In this document: in pieces, positions 8,914-18,085 of the stretch
How the letters are laid out: every line of letters begins with the position of its first letter
How positions within the stretch are numbered: the first letter of the stretch is position 1
NCBI RefSeq assembly: GCF_001425705.1
Contig: NZ_LMDC01000001.1
Span: 1,472,486-1,536,485 of the forward strand
DNA length: 64,000 nucleotides
Direction: 5' to 3'
From: Pelomonas sp. Root1217
GTDB taxonomy: Bacteria > Pseudomonadota > Gammaproteobacteria > Burkholderiales > Burkholderiaceae_C
Translations under genes and position numbers: made by a program
Notes under the pieces: generated by a model
Told to the model about the DNA's origin: nothing
Seen by the model: the letters and a program-made list of their open reading frames with translations, nothing else
The model's database searches: none

Positions 8914-9512
8914 TCCTGATCAACCTGCTGCCGTATCGCGAAGAACGGCGCAAGCGGCGCAAGGCTGCCTTCTTCGCCGGCCTGGGCTTTGCTGGCCTGG
9001 TCGGTGCCGGCCTTGTGGTGGCGGCCTACCTGATGCTGCAATTCCTGACCGCCGAGCAGCAGTCGCACAACCAGTACATCCAGAGCCAGATCTCTCTGCT
9101 CGAAGCCCAGATCAAGGACATCGCCGATCTGAAGGCCGAAATCGAGTCGCTCAAGGCGCGCCAGCGTGCCGTCGAGGACCTGCAGACGGATCGCAACACG
9201 CCGGTGCAACTGCTCAATGATTTGGCCCGGCTGGCCCCCGAAGGCATCTACCTGACGGCCATCAAGCAGGACGCCAAGCTCGTCACCATCAGCGGCATCG
9301 CCCAGACGAACGAGCGCGTGTCCGAGTTCCTGCGCAACGTGTCGCGCAGCTCGGAATGGCTGGAGAAGCCCGATCTCATCGAAGTCAAGCTGGCCAATGT
9401 CACGACCAACACGCGTGACCAGCGGCGCCTGCTGGACTTCTCGATGAAGGTCTCGATCAAGACCCCGCCGCGCGAGGCTGCGCCGGGTGCCGCAGCGCCG
9501 AAGAAGAGCTGA
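8910..9512 (+). CDS. pilN: Type IV pilus inner-membrane alignment protein PilN
   Basis: A 200-residue bitopic inner-membrane protein. The N-terminal INLLPYRE peptide at residues 4-11 is the conserved PilM-binding motif. One membrane helix spans about residues 20-47, followed by a periplasmic coiled coil (heptads around residues 60-95) and a ferredoxin-like domain. The start is GTG 8910, overlapping the pilM stop as GTGA, which implies coupling. PilN pairs with PilO to form the periplasmic ring below the secretin. The C-terminal Ala/Pro/Lys tail is likely flexible. Confidence 0.95.
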   Translation: MILINLLPYREERRKRRKAAFFAGLGFAGLVGAGLVVAAYLMLQFLTAEQQSHNQYIQSQISLLEAQIKDIADLKAEIESLKARQRAVEDLQTDRNTPVQLLNDLARLAPEGIYLTAIKQDAKLVTISGIAQTNERVSEFLRNVSRSSEWLEKPDLIEVKLANVTTNTRDQRRLLDFSMKVSIKTPPREAAPGAAAPKKS

Positions 9513-9518
9513 TCGCCC

Positions 9519-10208
9519 ATGGCCACCTCCACATCCAAGTTCGACCTGAACGCCTGGTTCGCCGACGTCGCGAGCCAGTTCCAGGGCCTCAATCCCAAGG
9601 AGCCGGGCCAGTGGCCGCTGCTGCCCAAGCTCGCCGCCTCGCTGTTCGTGATGGTGATCGTCGCCTTGGCCGGCTACTTTTTTGTGCTGTCCGACGTGCA
9701 GGCCGGCCTGGAAGCAGAGCGCGACCGTGAACCGCAACTGCGCCAGGACTATCACAACAAGCTGGGCCAGGCCGTCAACCTGCCCGAACTGCGCAAGCAG
9801 AAGAGCCAGGTCGAGGAATACGTGACCCAGCTTGAAAAGCAGTTGCCCGGCAAGGCGGAAATCGATTCCCTGCTGTCCGACATCAGCAGCGCTGGCGTCG
9901 GGCGCGGCCTGCAGTTCGAGCTGTTCCGGCCCGGCCAGGTGCTGATCAAGGACTATTACGCCGAGCTGCCGATCGCGGTCAAGGTGTCGGGCCGCTATCA
10001 CGACATCGGCGCCTTTGCCGCCGACGTGTCGAATCTGTCGCGCATCGTCACCCTGCACAACCTCGTGGTCGTCGCGCCCAGTGGCCCGCGCGACGCGAAC
10101 GGCCCCCTCAGCATGGAGGCCACGGCGCGCACCTACCGCTACCTGGACGCCACCGAAGTTGCCGAGCAGAAGAAGGCCGCGACCAAGACGGCGGGAGGCA
10201 AGAAATGA
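9519..10208 (+). CDS. pilO: Type IV pilus inner-membrane alignment protein PilO
   Basis: A 229-residue partner of PilN. A 37-residue cytoplasmic head containing NAWFADVASQFQGLNPKEPG precedes a single membrane helix at 38-58. A periplasmic coiled coil (about 60-115) and the family core GLQFELFRPG...YAELPIAVKVSGRYHDIGAF follow. The gap from pilN is six bases and the stop overlaps pilP by four bases (ATGA). It connects PilM/PilN to PilP and PilQ in the alignment subcomplex. Confidence 0.95.
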   Translation: MATSTSKFDLNAWFADVASQFQGLNPKEPGQWPLLPKLAASLFVMVIVALAGYFFVLSDVQAGLEAERDREPQLRQDYHNKLGQAVNLPELRKQKSQVEEYVTQLEKQLPGKAEIDSLLSDISSAGVGRGLQFELFRPGQVLIKDYYAELPIAVKVSGRYHDIGAFAADVSNLSRIVTLHNLVVVAPSGPRDANGPLSMEATARTYRYLDATEVAEQKKAATKTAGGKK

Positions 10209-10729
10209 AGCGCCTGCTGATGCCCCTTGCAGTGCTGCTGCCGCTGGCCGGTTGCGGCAGCGACATGGATGAGCTGCGCCAATGGATGGAGCAAGAGCGC
10301 AAGGAAGCCAAGACCACCGTCACGCCGCTGCTGCCGCCCAAGAAATTCCTGCCCCAGCCGTATGAGTCGGCGGCCGGCGTGGACCCCTACAGCCCGCAGA
10401 AGCTCAGCGTCGCGATCAAGCAGGAAGCCGCGCAGCCGAATTCCCTGTTGACGGCCGAGATCAGCCGTCGCAAGGAGCCGCTGGAGGCCTATCCGCTGGA
10501 CGGCATGGCCATGGTGGGCAGCCTGACGCGCGACAACCGCCGCTATGCGCTGTTGCGCGTCGACAACCTGTTGTATCAAGTCAAGGCCGGGGACTACCTC
10601 GGCCAGAACTTCGGCCGCATCACCAAGATCAGCGAGACCGAGATCACGTTGCGAGAAGTCGTCCAGGACGCTGCGGGCGAGTGGATCGAGCGCACCAGTA
10701 CCCTCCAGCTACAGGAGAAGGGACGATGA
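10205..10729 (+). CDS. pilP: Type IV pilus inner-membrane lipoprotein PilP
   Basis: A 174-residue lipoprotein with lipobox LAGC (lipidated Cys 17). A disordered linker containing LRQWMEQERKE binds PilN/PilO in known systems. The C-terminal HR-like beta domain contains LEAYPLDGMAMVGSL and YQVKAGDYLGQNFGRI, which docks onto the N-domains of PilQ. It bridges the inner-membrane ring to the secretin. The start overlaps pilO (ATGA) and the end overlaps pilQ by four bases. Confidence 0.95.
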   Translation: MKRLLMPLAVLLPLAGCGSDMDELRQWMEQERKEAKTTVTPLLPPKKFLPQPYESAAGVDPYSPQKLSVAIKQEAAQPNSLLTAEISRRKEPLEAYPLDGMAMVGSLTRDNRRYALLRVDNLLYQVKAGDYLGQNFGRITKISETEITLREVVQDAAGEWIERTSTLQLQEKGR

Positions 10730-12927
10730 ACAAGACACCGCAGGAGAATAAGTCGATGGGCCGTGGCTGGTTGGTGGGATTCGCACTCACGTTGCTGGCC
10801 GCCGCGCCGGCAGCTTGGGCACAGACGCAGATACGCTCGATCAATACCAGCCAGCAGGCGGGTGTGGAGGTCGTACGGATCGAACTGAGCGAGCCCTTGC
10901 AGGCCCTGCCGACCGGCTTCACGATCCAGGCGCCGCCGCGCATCGCCATCGATCTGCCGGGCGTCACGAACGGCGTCGGTCGCAACCAGATCGACATCAA
11001 CCAGGGAAATCTCCGCTCGGCCAATGTGGCACAGGCGGGTGAACGCTCCCGCATCGTGCTGAACCTGCGCCATGCTTCGGGCTACACGGCCAAGCTGGAG
11101 GGCAATGCCCTGGTCATCGTCCTCGACCCGGCGCCCGTGCAGCCCTTGCCCCAGGCCCAAGCTCCCGGCGAACCGGTCCATTTCGCACAGAGCCTCAACG
11201 CCGCACCTCAGCCGCTGCGCGATATCGACTTCCGTCGTGGCGCGGACGATGCAGGCCGCGTCATCGTCAACCTGCCCAGCAACCAGGTCGGCGTCGACAT
11301 CCAGCAGCAGGGCCATAGCCTGGTGGTCGAGTTCCTGCGGTCCAGCCTGCCGGAGAACCTGCGTCGCAAGATCGACGTGGTCGATTTCGGTACCCCCGTG
11401 CAAACCATCACCACGAGCCAGGTCGGTGATCGGGTGCGCATGCTGGTCGAACCCAAGGGCAACTGGGAACACAGCGCCTACCAGAGCGACAACCAGTTCG
11501 TCCTGGAGGTCAGGCCGCAGAAGGTCGATCCGAACAAGCTGACCCAGGGGCCCGGCTACGCAGGTGACAAGCTGTCGCTGAACTTCCAGAACATCGAAGT
11601 CCGGGCACTGCTGCAGGTCATTGCCGACTTCACCAACTTCAACGTCGTCACCAGCGATACCGTGACCGGCAGCGTCACGTTGCGCCTGAAGGACGTGCCT
11701 TGGGATCAGGCGCTGGACATCATCATGCAGGCCAAGGGCCTGGGCCTGAGGAAGTCCGGCAACGTGCTGTGGATCGCGCCCAAGGAAGAGCTCGCCACCA
11801 AGGAGAGGCTGGACCTCGAAGCCAAGGCGGCCATCGCCCAGCTCGAACCGCTGCGAACCCAGTCCTTCCAGCTCAACTATGTGAAGGCCGAGGACCTTGC
11901 CAAGGGCCTGACGGGTCAGGGCGCCACGTCATCCGGCAGTGGCGGTTCCAGCAGTGGTGGCAGCGGTACTGGTACCGGGACGCGCATTCTTTCGGCGCGT
12001 GGCAGTGTCATCTTCGAGCCTCGCACCAACCAGCTCTTCGTCTCGGATGTGCCGAGCAAGCTCGAAGAGATCCAGACCATGATCGCCAAGATCGACATCC
12101 CGGTGCGCCAGGTGCTGATCGAGGCGCGCATCGTCGAGGCCAACGACAAGTTCGGCCGCTCGTTGGGCGTCAAGCTCGGCGCCAACGATCTGCGCGGGCA
12201 GCAGGGGGGCATCCCGGGCTATAGCGTTGGTGGCGGCAACTATGTGACCATCGGTGGCAACTACAACGGCATCGGCTCCCAGACCAACCAAGGGGTCGCT
12301 GCCAATTACAACAACACCCAGTTCGTCAACCTGCCGGCGAACACGTCGTCCGACGCGTTCAGCGGCGGCACGGCAACCCAGGTCGCGCTGTCGCTATTCA
12401 GCGCCACCGCCAACCGCTTCCTGAACCTTGAGCTGTCGGCGCTTGAATCCGACGGCAAGGGCAAGGTCGTGTCCAGCCCGCGCGTCATCACGGCCGACCA
12501 GGTCAAGGCCCTTATCGAGCAGGGTGAGGAACTGCCTTATCAGGTGGCCACGGCCAGTGGTGCGACTTCCATCGCATTCCGCAAGGCCAACCTCAAGCTG
12601 GAGGTCACGCCGCAGATCACGCCTGAAGGCAGCGTCATCCTGAACGTGGACGTCAACAAGGACAGCCGCGGTACGTTGACGCCCCAGGGCTATGCAATCA
12701 ATACCAAGCATGTTCAGACGCAGGTGCTGGTCGAGAACGGCGGTACGGTCGTCATTGGCGGCATCTACACACAGGACGAGGGCGAGACCGTCAACAAGGT
12801 GCCGCTGCTGGGAGATGTGCCTTTCCTGGGCAACCTGTTCAAGAACAAGACCCGCACGACCTCCAAGACCGAGCTGTTGATCTTCCTGACGCCCAAGGTG
12901 GTCAGTGAACGGTCGACGGTGCGCTGA
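10726..12927 (+). CDS. pilQ: Type IV pilus secretin PilQ
   Basis: A 733-residue outer-membrane secretin through which the pilus exits. The signal peptide ends near WAQ (residue 31-33). Two AMIN domains (about 34-130 and 150-265) bind peptidoglycan. They are followed by the STN/N0 domain (LNFQNIEVRALLQVIADFT), a KH-like N1 domain interrupted by a Gly/Ser-rich linker around residues 403-418, and the C-terminal secretin domain with VTPQITPEGSVILNV and VPLLGDVPFLGNLF. ATG 10726 overlaps the pilP stop and has an AGGAGAAGGG ribosome site 5 bases away, so the longer frame from 10681 is rejected. It is the last gene of the pilMNOPQ set. Confidence 0.96.
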   Translation: MNKTPQENKSMGRGWLVGFALTLLAAAPAAWAQTQIRSINTSQQAGVEVVRIELSEPLQALPTGFTIQAPPRIAIDLPGVTNGVGRNQIDINQGNLRSANVAQAGERSRIVLNLRHASGYTAKLEGNALVIVLDPAPVQPLPQAQAPGEPVHFAQSLNAAPQPLRDIDFRRGADDAGRVIVNLPSNQVGVDIQQQGHSLVVEFLRSSLPENLRRKIDVVDFGTPVQTITTSQVGDRVRMLVEPKGNWEHSAYQSDNQFVLEVRPQKVDPNKLTQGPGYAGDKLSLNFQNIEVRALLQVIADFTNFNVVTSDTVTGSVTLRLKDVPWDQALDIIMQAKGLGLRKSGNVLWIAPKEELATKERLDLEAKAAIAQLEPLRTQSFQLNYVKAEDLAKGLTGQGATSSGSGGSSSGGSGTGTGTRILSARGSVIFEPRTNQLFVSDVPSKLEEIQTMIAKIDIPVRQVLIEARIVEANDKFGRSLGVKLGANDLRGQQGGIPGYSVGGGNYVTIGGNYNGIGSQTNQGVAANYNNTQFVNLPANTSSDAFSGGTATQVALSLFSATANRFLNLELSALESDGKGKVVSSPRVITADQVKALIEQGEELPYQVATASGATSIAFRKANLKLEVTPQITPEGSVILNVDVNKDSRGTLTPQGYAINTKHVQTQVLVENGGTVVIGGIYTQDEGETVNKVPLLGDVPFLGNLFKNKTRTTSKTELLIFLTPKVVSERSTVR

Positions 12928-12939
12928 GAATTCACCGAA

Positions 12940-12970
12940 TTGACGATGTGTCAGCTGCGCTGGCTACACA
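12940..12970 (+). promoter_or_regulatory. Weak candidate promoter before the Ig-repeat lipoprotein
   Basis: The 58-base gap after pilQ holds TTGACG at 12940-12945, a 5/6 match to the -35 box. A TACACA element at 12965-12970 follows with a long 19-base spacer. It could allow transcription separate from pilQ. I see no T-tract terminator in the gap, so read-through from pilQ is equally possible. Confidence 0.25.
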
Positions 12971-12985
12971 CGGGAGTGAGCAGAG

Positions 12986-15157
12986 ATGTTGAAGTTTGAT
13001 GTTTGGAGCCGGACTGCGGTTCGTGCGTTGTTGGGTGGTGTGCTGGCTGCAGCGCTCACGGCCTGTGGCGGTGGCGGTGGAAGCGCCGGTACACCGGTCT
13101 TCGATCCTCCGGCATCCACCCCGTCGGGCGCGGCGAGCGCGGTGGCGGCCGACCTCGTCGTCGTGCTGAACAAGTCCACGTTGACGAACACGGGGTCCGA
13201 TTCCATCACGGCGACGGTGACGTCCATCGACACCAACCGCGCCGCGATTGGCAACGTGCCGGTCACCCTTTCCGTCAATGCCAATGCGGTGGTGTCGACA
13301 AATAACGCGACAGCAACCAATGCCAGCGGCCAGTTGACGGCCACGATTACCCAGGGCTCGGACACTTCGGTTCGTCCCGTGACCCTGACCGTAGCCTCGG
13401 GCACTATTACGCGGGCGGTGACCTTCAATGTCGTCCAGCAGTCTTCGACCAACAATCCTCAGGCCAATGACCTGACGTTGACGCTGAGCGCGAGCAATAT
13501 CAATAACTCGGGCAGCGCAACGATCACCGCCACGGCTACGGCAGTGGACGGCAATAGAAACGCCTTGCTGGGCATTCCCGTGCAGCTTTCGGTGACAGAC
13601 CCCAGCGCCTTCCTCATCGCGCCCTCCAGCACTACAAATGCCAGTGGACAGGTGACGGGTACGGTCAACATCGGTCAGGATCGCTCGAATCGCACCATCA
13701 CAGTCGTTGCGACAAGCGGCAACTTGACGCGCACCGCGGCGTTCCAGGTCATTGGGGCAAACTTCTCGCAAGCCAGCCCGGTGCCGGCCGTTGCGACGGT
13801 GGGCGCCGCCGGTACCGTCCAATACACGCTGTCTGACGTGAACAGCAATCCGATGCCGGGCGTGACTATCAATGTCAGCGGCAACGGCGTGACCAGTGCC
13901 ACGGGGACGACGGACTTGAATGGCGCTTATACGTTCACTTACACCACCCCCAACGCCCCGGGAACCAATCTGACGATCAAGGCGGTAGCGGGCGGGCGCG
14001 AGTCTCTCGTGACGATTCCCATCGCAGGCGGCAGTACGACGGTGCCAGTGGCTGGCTCCACGCCTGTCGCGACGGCACTGAATCTGTCTGCCGATGTCGT
14101 CACGGTCAACACGTCCACCACCAACAACCAGGTGACCGTCAGTGCCATCTTCCGCGATGGCAGCAATGCACCCATCTCCAACGTTCGCGTGCTGTTCGCA
14201 GCAGCGGGCGACAACGGGACCGGCAAGATCGGCTCTGGGACAAACTCCGTTCTGTCGGATGCCTCGGGTACCGCCTCGACGACCTATGCCCCTGGCGCCG
14301 TCAGCAGCCCGACGAACGGCGTGACTATTCAAGCCTGCTGGAAAGTCAGCGACTTCGCGCCCGGCGCCACGGCTGGCAGTTGCGTGGCTGCGGGCGGCCA
14401 GTTGCTGACCACGACGCTGACCATCGTTTCGAATCCGGTGTCGATCTCGATCGGCACGGACAACACGGTCGGTGAGGGTGGCGCCGGTCTGACCTATGTG
14501 AAAAAGTACGTCGTGCTCGTTGTGGATTCAGCTGGCAATCCCAAGGCCGATGTTCAGATCACGCCGTCGTTGGATCTGGGTAGTTATTCGAAGGGGTTTT
14601 GGAAATACAACATCGCGAAGCGCCGCTGGGAGCTGACACCTCAAGGCGACTACGCGGCCGTCCTTGATGACGGTGTGTATATCGAGGGTGCACTCAACGC
14701 CATTTGCCCCAACGAGGATTTGAATCGGAACGGTGTCGTCGACGGCGGTGAAGACGTGAACGGCAACAAGCAGTTGGATCCCCGCAAGTCCGATGTCGCA
14801 ATCACGCTGGTGGGCGCTACCAAGACGGATGCAAACGGCGTCGCTGTGCTTCAGCTCGAGTACCCGAAGAGTCTGGGTACCTGGGTCGACTACAAGATCA
14901 CGGTCACTGCAGCGGGTGTCCTCAGCCCACCTGCTTACTACCCGATTGGTGTGCCGGTGTCCCTGCCGTCCAAGTCGTACTCCGCGCTTGTGGCTCAGGG
15001 TGTCGCTCAGGGCCAGACCTACGCGGCAAGCGTCGTTGACTACCTGTATACCTACACACAACTGCCGGTTTCTGCAGGAGACCTTACCAGCGAAACGCCG
15101 CCGCCGTTCGTGATCAGCCCTTATGGCACCAGCAGCAGCTGCGCCAGCCCGAAGTGA
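12986..15157 (+). CDS. Large Ig-repeat (Big_1/invasin-like) lipoprotein downstream of pilQ
   Basis: A 723-residue predicted surface or periplasmic lipoprotein: signal helix ending LTAC (Cys 27) followed by GGGGG. It then has consecutive Ig-like beta domains at about 50-155, 160-256, 258-347 and 358-492, each with alternating strands and the ASGQ/LNG/DASG turn typical of bacterial Ig-like domain 1 (intimin/invasin) repeats. A fifth domain (about 493-650) contains a calcium-loop-like stretch at 578-598 (D-x-N-x-N-G-x-x-D, then D-V-N-G-N). Third positions are visibly less G/C-biased than in pilQ. It lies 58 bases after pilQ and its last 35 bases overlap aroKB. The function is unknown. By position it may act with the pilus as an adhesin, secretin accessory or surface anchor; that is inference. 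Confidence 0.8.
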   Translation: MLKFDVWSRTAVRALLGGVLAAALTACGGGGGSAGTPVFDPPASTPSGAASAVAADLVVVLNKSTLTNTGSDSITATVTSIDTNRAAIGNVPVTLSVNANAVVSTNNATATNASGQLTATITQGSDTSVRPVTLTVASGTITRAVTFNVVQQSSTNNPQANDLTLTLSASNINNSGSATITATATAVDGNRNALLGIPVQLSVTDPSAFLIAPSSTTNASGQVTGTVNIGQDRSNRTITVVATSGNLTRTAAFQVIGANFSQASPVPAVATVGAAGTVQYTLSDVNSNPMPGVTINVSGNGVTSATGTTDLNGAYTFTYTTPNAPGTNLTIKAVAGGRESLVTIPIAGGSTTVPVAGSTPVATALNLSADVVTVNTSTTNNQVTVSAIFRDGSNAPISNVRVLFAAAGDNGTGKIGSGTNSVLSDASGTASTTYAPGAVSSPTNGVTIQACWKVSDFAPGATAGSCVAAGGQLLTTTLTIVSNPVSISIGTDNTVGEGGAGLTYVKKYVVLVVDSAGNPKADVQITPSLDLGSYSKGFWKYNIAKRRWELTPQGDYAAVLDDGVYIEGALNAICPNEDLNRNGVVDGGEDVNGNKQLDPRKSDVAITLVGATKTDANGVAVLQLEYPKSLGTWVDYKITVTAAGVLSPPAYYPIGVPVSLPSKSYSALVAQGVAQGQTYAASVVDYLYTYTQLPVSAGDLTSETPPPFVISPYGTSSSCASPK

Positions 15158-16868
15158 GGTGATTGCCCTCGTGGGCATGCCTGGCGGTGGCAAGTCCACC
15201 GTCGGCAAACAACTGGCACGCCAAATTGGCGTGCCTTTTGTCGATTCGGACCATGAAATCGAGCTGCGCATCGGCGGCAGCATCAAGCAGTTCTTCGAGC
15301 GCCATGGTGAGGACGCTTTTCGGGACCTTGAGACCGAGGTAATCGCCGAGCTGATCGCACGCCCTGGCGATCGCGTGCTGGCCACCGGCGGCGGTGCGGT
15401 GCTGAGGGAGCGCAATCGCGAGCTGCTGCATGGCGGCGCGACGGTGCTTTACCTGCGCTCCACGCCCGAGGACCTGTTCCGGCGTCTGCGCCACGACACC
15501 ACGCGGCCGCTGCTGCAGGTGCGCGACCCGCTGGCCAAGCTGCGCGAACTCCACCAGCAGCGCGACCCGCTCTATCGCCGCTGCGCCCACTACGTGCTGG
15601 AGAGTGCACGGCCTTCGGTGCATGCACTCGTCAACATGGCGTTGATGCAGCTGGAACTGGCCGGCCTGCTCGATCCGACGCGCGTGGCTGCCACTGTTGG
15701 GGCCGAGCCGCTTGATGCGGGCTTGACCGGACGCAGAGGGCCGCCAGCGGGGGCGGCTCTTACACTTGGCCGCATGCCTGCCACCGATACCGTCCGCATC
15801 CGGCTTCCCGACGACCGCAATTACGAGATTCGCATCGGTTCGGGCCTGCTGGACGAGCCTGCCAGCTGGCAGCATCTGCCCAAGGCGGCAACCGCCGTCA
15901 TCGTCAGCAACGAGACCGTGGCCCCGCTGTACGCCACTCGTCTGCGTGAACGCCTCCTGGCGGTCTACGGCCGGGTCGATGTCGTCGTGCTGCCGGACGG
16001 CGAACAGCACAAGGATTGGGACAGCCTGAATCGCATCTGCGACCACCTGCTTGGCCACGCGCTGGACCGCAAGACCGTGCTGTTCGCGCTGGGCGGCGGC
16101 GTCATCGGCGACATGACCGGTTTCGCGGCGGCCATCTACATGCGCGGCGTGCCCTTCGTGCAGGTGCCCACCACATTGCTGGCTCAGGTCGACTCGTCGG
16201 TCGGCGGCAAGACGGCGATCAACCATACGCTGGGCAAGAACATGCTCGGCGCCTTCTACCAGCCCGCGCGCGTCATCGCCGACCTGGACACCCTGGACAG
16301 TCTGCCGGACCGTGAACTGCGCGCTGGCCTGGCCGAGGTCATCAAGTATGGCCCGATCGCTGACGCCGGTTTCCTGTGCTGGATCGAGGACAACCTCGAC
16401 GCGATGCTGGCGCGTGACAAGGCCGTGCTCGGCTATGCGGTGCGGCGCAGTTGCGAGATCAAGGCCGACGTGGTGGGCCAGGACGAGCGTGAGCAAGGCC
16501 TGCGCGCCATCCTGAACTTCGGCCACACCATCGGCCATGCCATCGAAGCCGGTCTCGGCTATGGCGCGTGGCTGCATGGCGAAGCCGTTGCCTGCGGCAT
16601 GGTACTGGCGGCCGACCTGTCGCAGCGCATGGGGCTGATGCCGGCCGGCTTCGTCGAGCGCCTGCGCCGCCTGGTCGAGAGGGCAGGGCTGCCGGTGCAG
16701 CCGCCTCAGCTGGGCGCCGAACGCTATCTGTCGCTGATGCGGGTGGACAAGAAGGCGGAGGCGGGTGAGATCCGCTTCGTCCTCATCGAGACGATCGGCC
16801 GAGCCGGCCTGCACTCGGTGCCAGACATACATATCGTAGAAACACTGGCAGCGCACGGGGCGGCCTGA
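15123..16868 (+). CDS. aroKB: Fused shikimate kinase / 3-dehydroquinate synthase (AroK-AroB)
   Basis: One uninterrupted 581-residue frame joins two shikimate-pathway enzymes. Residues about 12-185 are shikimate kinase: P-loop [16 protein letters not shown] and GGGAVL substrate-site glycines. From residue 218 (M at 15774) it is 3-dehydroquinate synthase, with [30 protein letters not shown] and zinc-ligand segments around [10 protein letters not shown] and HGEAVACGM. The joining 30 residues (roughly 188-217, Gly/Ala/Arg-rich) resemble translated spacer. A separate aroB product from ATG 15774 is therefore possible in addition to the fusion. The kinase start is uncertain: ATG 15123 overlaps the Ig-repeat gene and GTG 15159 is the alternative. 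The domains catalyse steps 5 and 2 of chorismate synthesis. Confidence 0.88.
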   Translation: MAPAAAAPARSEVIALVGMPGGGKSTVGKQLARQIGVPFVDSDHEIELRIGGSIKQFFERHGEDAFRDLETEVIAELIARPGDRVLATGGGAVLRERNRELLHGGATVLYLRSTPEDLFRRLRHDTTRPLLQVRDPLAKLRELHQQRDPLYRRCAHYVLESARPSVHALVNMALMQLELAGLLDPTRVAATVGAEPLDAGLTGRRGPPAGAALTLGRMPATDTVRIRLPDDRNYEIRIGSGLLDEPASWQHLPKAATAVIVSNETVAPLYATRLRERLLAVYGRVDVVVLPDGEQHKDWDSLNRICDHLLGHALDRKTVLFALGGGVIGDMTGFAAAIYMRGVPFVQVPTTLLAQVDSSVGGKTAINHTLGKNMLGAFYQPARVIADLDTLDSLPDRELRAGLAEVIKYGPIADAGFLCWIEDNLDAMLARDKAVLGYAVRRSCEIKADVVGQDEREQGLRAILNFGHTIGHAIEAGLGYGAWLHGEAVACGMVLAADLSQRMGLMPAGFVERLRRLVERAGLPVQPPQLGAERYLSLMRVDKKAEAGEIRFVLIETIGRAGLHSVPDIHIVETLAAHGAA

Positions 16869-16869
16869 G

Positions 16870-18006
16870 ATGTTCACGCCGCGCCCGGCCTACGCCGCCG
16901 ACCCGGCGCGCAGCCGCGGCCGCCGCCTGCCCGAGCCGGCCGCACCCACGCGCAGCGAATTCCAGCGCGACCGCGACCGCATCATCCACAGCACGGCGTT
17001 TCGCCGCCTCGTCTACAAGACCCAGGTCTTCCTCAACCATGAGGGCGATCTGTTCCGCACGCGGCTGACGCATTCACTGGAGGTCGCCCAACTCGGCCGC
17101 TCCATCGCACGCAGCCTGGGCCTGGACGAAGACCTGGTCGAGGCCGTGGCTCTGGCGCATGATCTCGGCCACACGCCGTTCGGCCATGCGGGCCAGGACG
17201 TGCTGGACGAATGCATGCGCGCCCATGGCGGCTTCGAGCACAACCTGCAGTCACTGCGCGTCGTCGATCAACTGGAGCAGCGCTATCCGGATTTCGACGG
17301 CCTCAACCTGTGCTTCGAGACGCGTGAGGGCATCCTCAAGCACTGCTCGCGACGGCATGCCGAACTCATCGAGGCTGTCGAACCTGGCGGCATCGCTACC
17401 CGCTTTCTGCGTGGCGGCCAGCCCAGCCTGGAAGCCCAGCTCTGCAATCTCGCCGACGAAGTGGCCTACAACGCGCACGACGTGGACGATGGCGTGCGCT
17501 CGGGCCTGATCGAGCTGGAACAGCTGCTGGATGTCGAACTGGTGCGGGAGCACTGGCGAGCGTCGCTGGATGCGCACCCCGGCCTGGCCGGCAAGCGCCT
17601 GCTGTTCGAGACGATCCGCCGCATGCTGTCGGCCCAGGTCTACGACATCATCGACGCCACGCGTGCGGCGCTGGCTGACGCAGCGCCCGATGGTGTCGAC
17701 GCCGTACGCCAGGCGGACAAACCGCTGCTGCGCTTCAGCCCAGACATGCGCACCAAGAGCACTGCGCTCAAGCGCTTCCTGTTCGGTAACCTCTACCGTC
17801 ACCCGCAGGTGCAATCCACGCGTGGCCGCGCCGAGCAGGTGCTGCGCGACCTCTTCGCGGCTTATTCGACCGACGCGACGCAGATGCCGGCAGACTTCGC
17901 CGAGCGCGCTGATCGTGAACGAGCCTGCGCCGACTACATCGCCGGGATGACCGATCGGTTCGCTATCCGCGAGCATCAAAGGCTGACAGGCAAGACGCTC
18001 TTCTGA
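16870..18006 (+). CDS. dgt: Deoxyguanosinetriphosphate triphosphohydrolase-like HD protein
   Basis: A 378-residue HD-superfamily dNTP triphosphohydrolase (dGTPase-like, type 2 subfamily). The metal ligands are visible as H68 in RTRLTHSLEV, the HD pair at 97-98 in ALAHDLGHTPFGHAG, and the later NLADEVAYNAHD with a conserved Asp. The N-terminus has the subfamily signature RSEFQRDRDRIIHSTAFRRL. It would hydrolyse dNTPs to nucleoside and tripolyphosphate, affecting dNTP pools. It starts one base after the aroKB stop, so it is probably the last gene of that operon. The length is shorter than E. coli Dgt (about 505) but usual for this subfamily. Confidence 0.9.
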   Translation: MFTPRPAYAADPARSRGRRLPEPAAPTRSEFQRDRDRIIHSTAFRRLVYKTQVFLNHEGDLFRTRLTHSLEVAQLGRSIARSLGLDEDLVEAVALAHDLGHTPFGHAGQDVLDECMRAHGGFEHNLQSLRVVDQLEQRYPDFDGLNLCFETREGILKHCSRRHAELIEAVEPGGIATRFLRGGQPSLEAQLCNLADEVAYNAHDVDDGVRSGLIELEQLLDVELVREHWRASLDAHPGLAGKRLLFETIRRMLSAQVYDIIDATRAALADAAPDGVDAVRQADKPLLRFSPDMRTKSTALKRFLFGNLYRHPQVQSTRGRAEQVLRDLFAAYSTDATQMPADFAERADRERACADYIAGMTDRFAIREHQRLTGKTLF

Positions 18007-18017
18007 TCCTATTTCAC

Positions 18018-18038
18018 AAAATGGGGTCGGAGTCGATT
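18018..18038 (+). repeat. Left inverted repeat of the REP-type transposase unit
   Basis: The 21-base sequence here (core GGGGTCGGAGTC) matches the reverse complement of 18055-18075 shifted to the right end at 18855-18875 at 17 of 21 positions. It lies 12 bases after the dgt stop and 47 bases before the transposase ATG. Confidence 0.7.
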
Positions 18039-18085
18039 ATCCTGGTCGCTTCTACCGTGGCCGCTGGGCCGACAAGGACGCACCC

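Noticed and set aside
12932-14332. 466-codon minus-strand frame opposite the Ig-repeat gene
   Set aside because: It is Arg/Gly/His-rich with no domain or signal. The plus frame has signal peptide, lipobox and repeated folds.
15124-16868. Frameshift or pseudogene at the aroK-aroB junction
   Set aside because: Both domains are complete with intact catalytic motifs in one frame. A fusion or read-through is the simpler reading.
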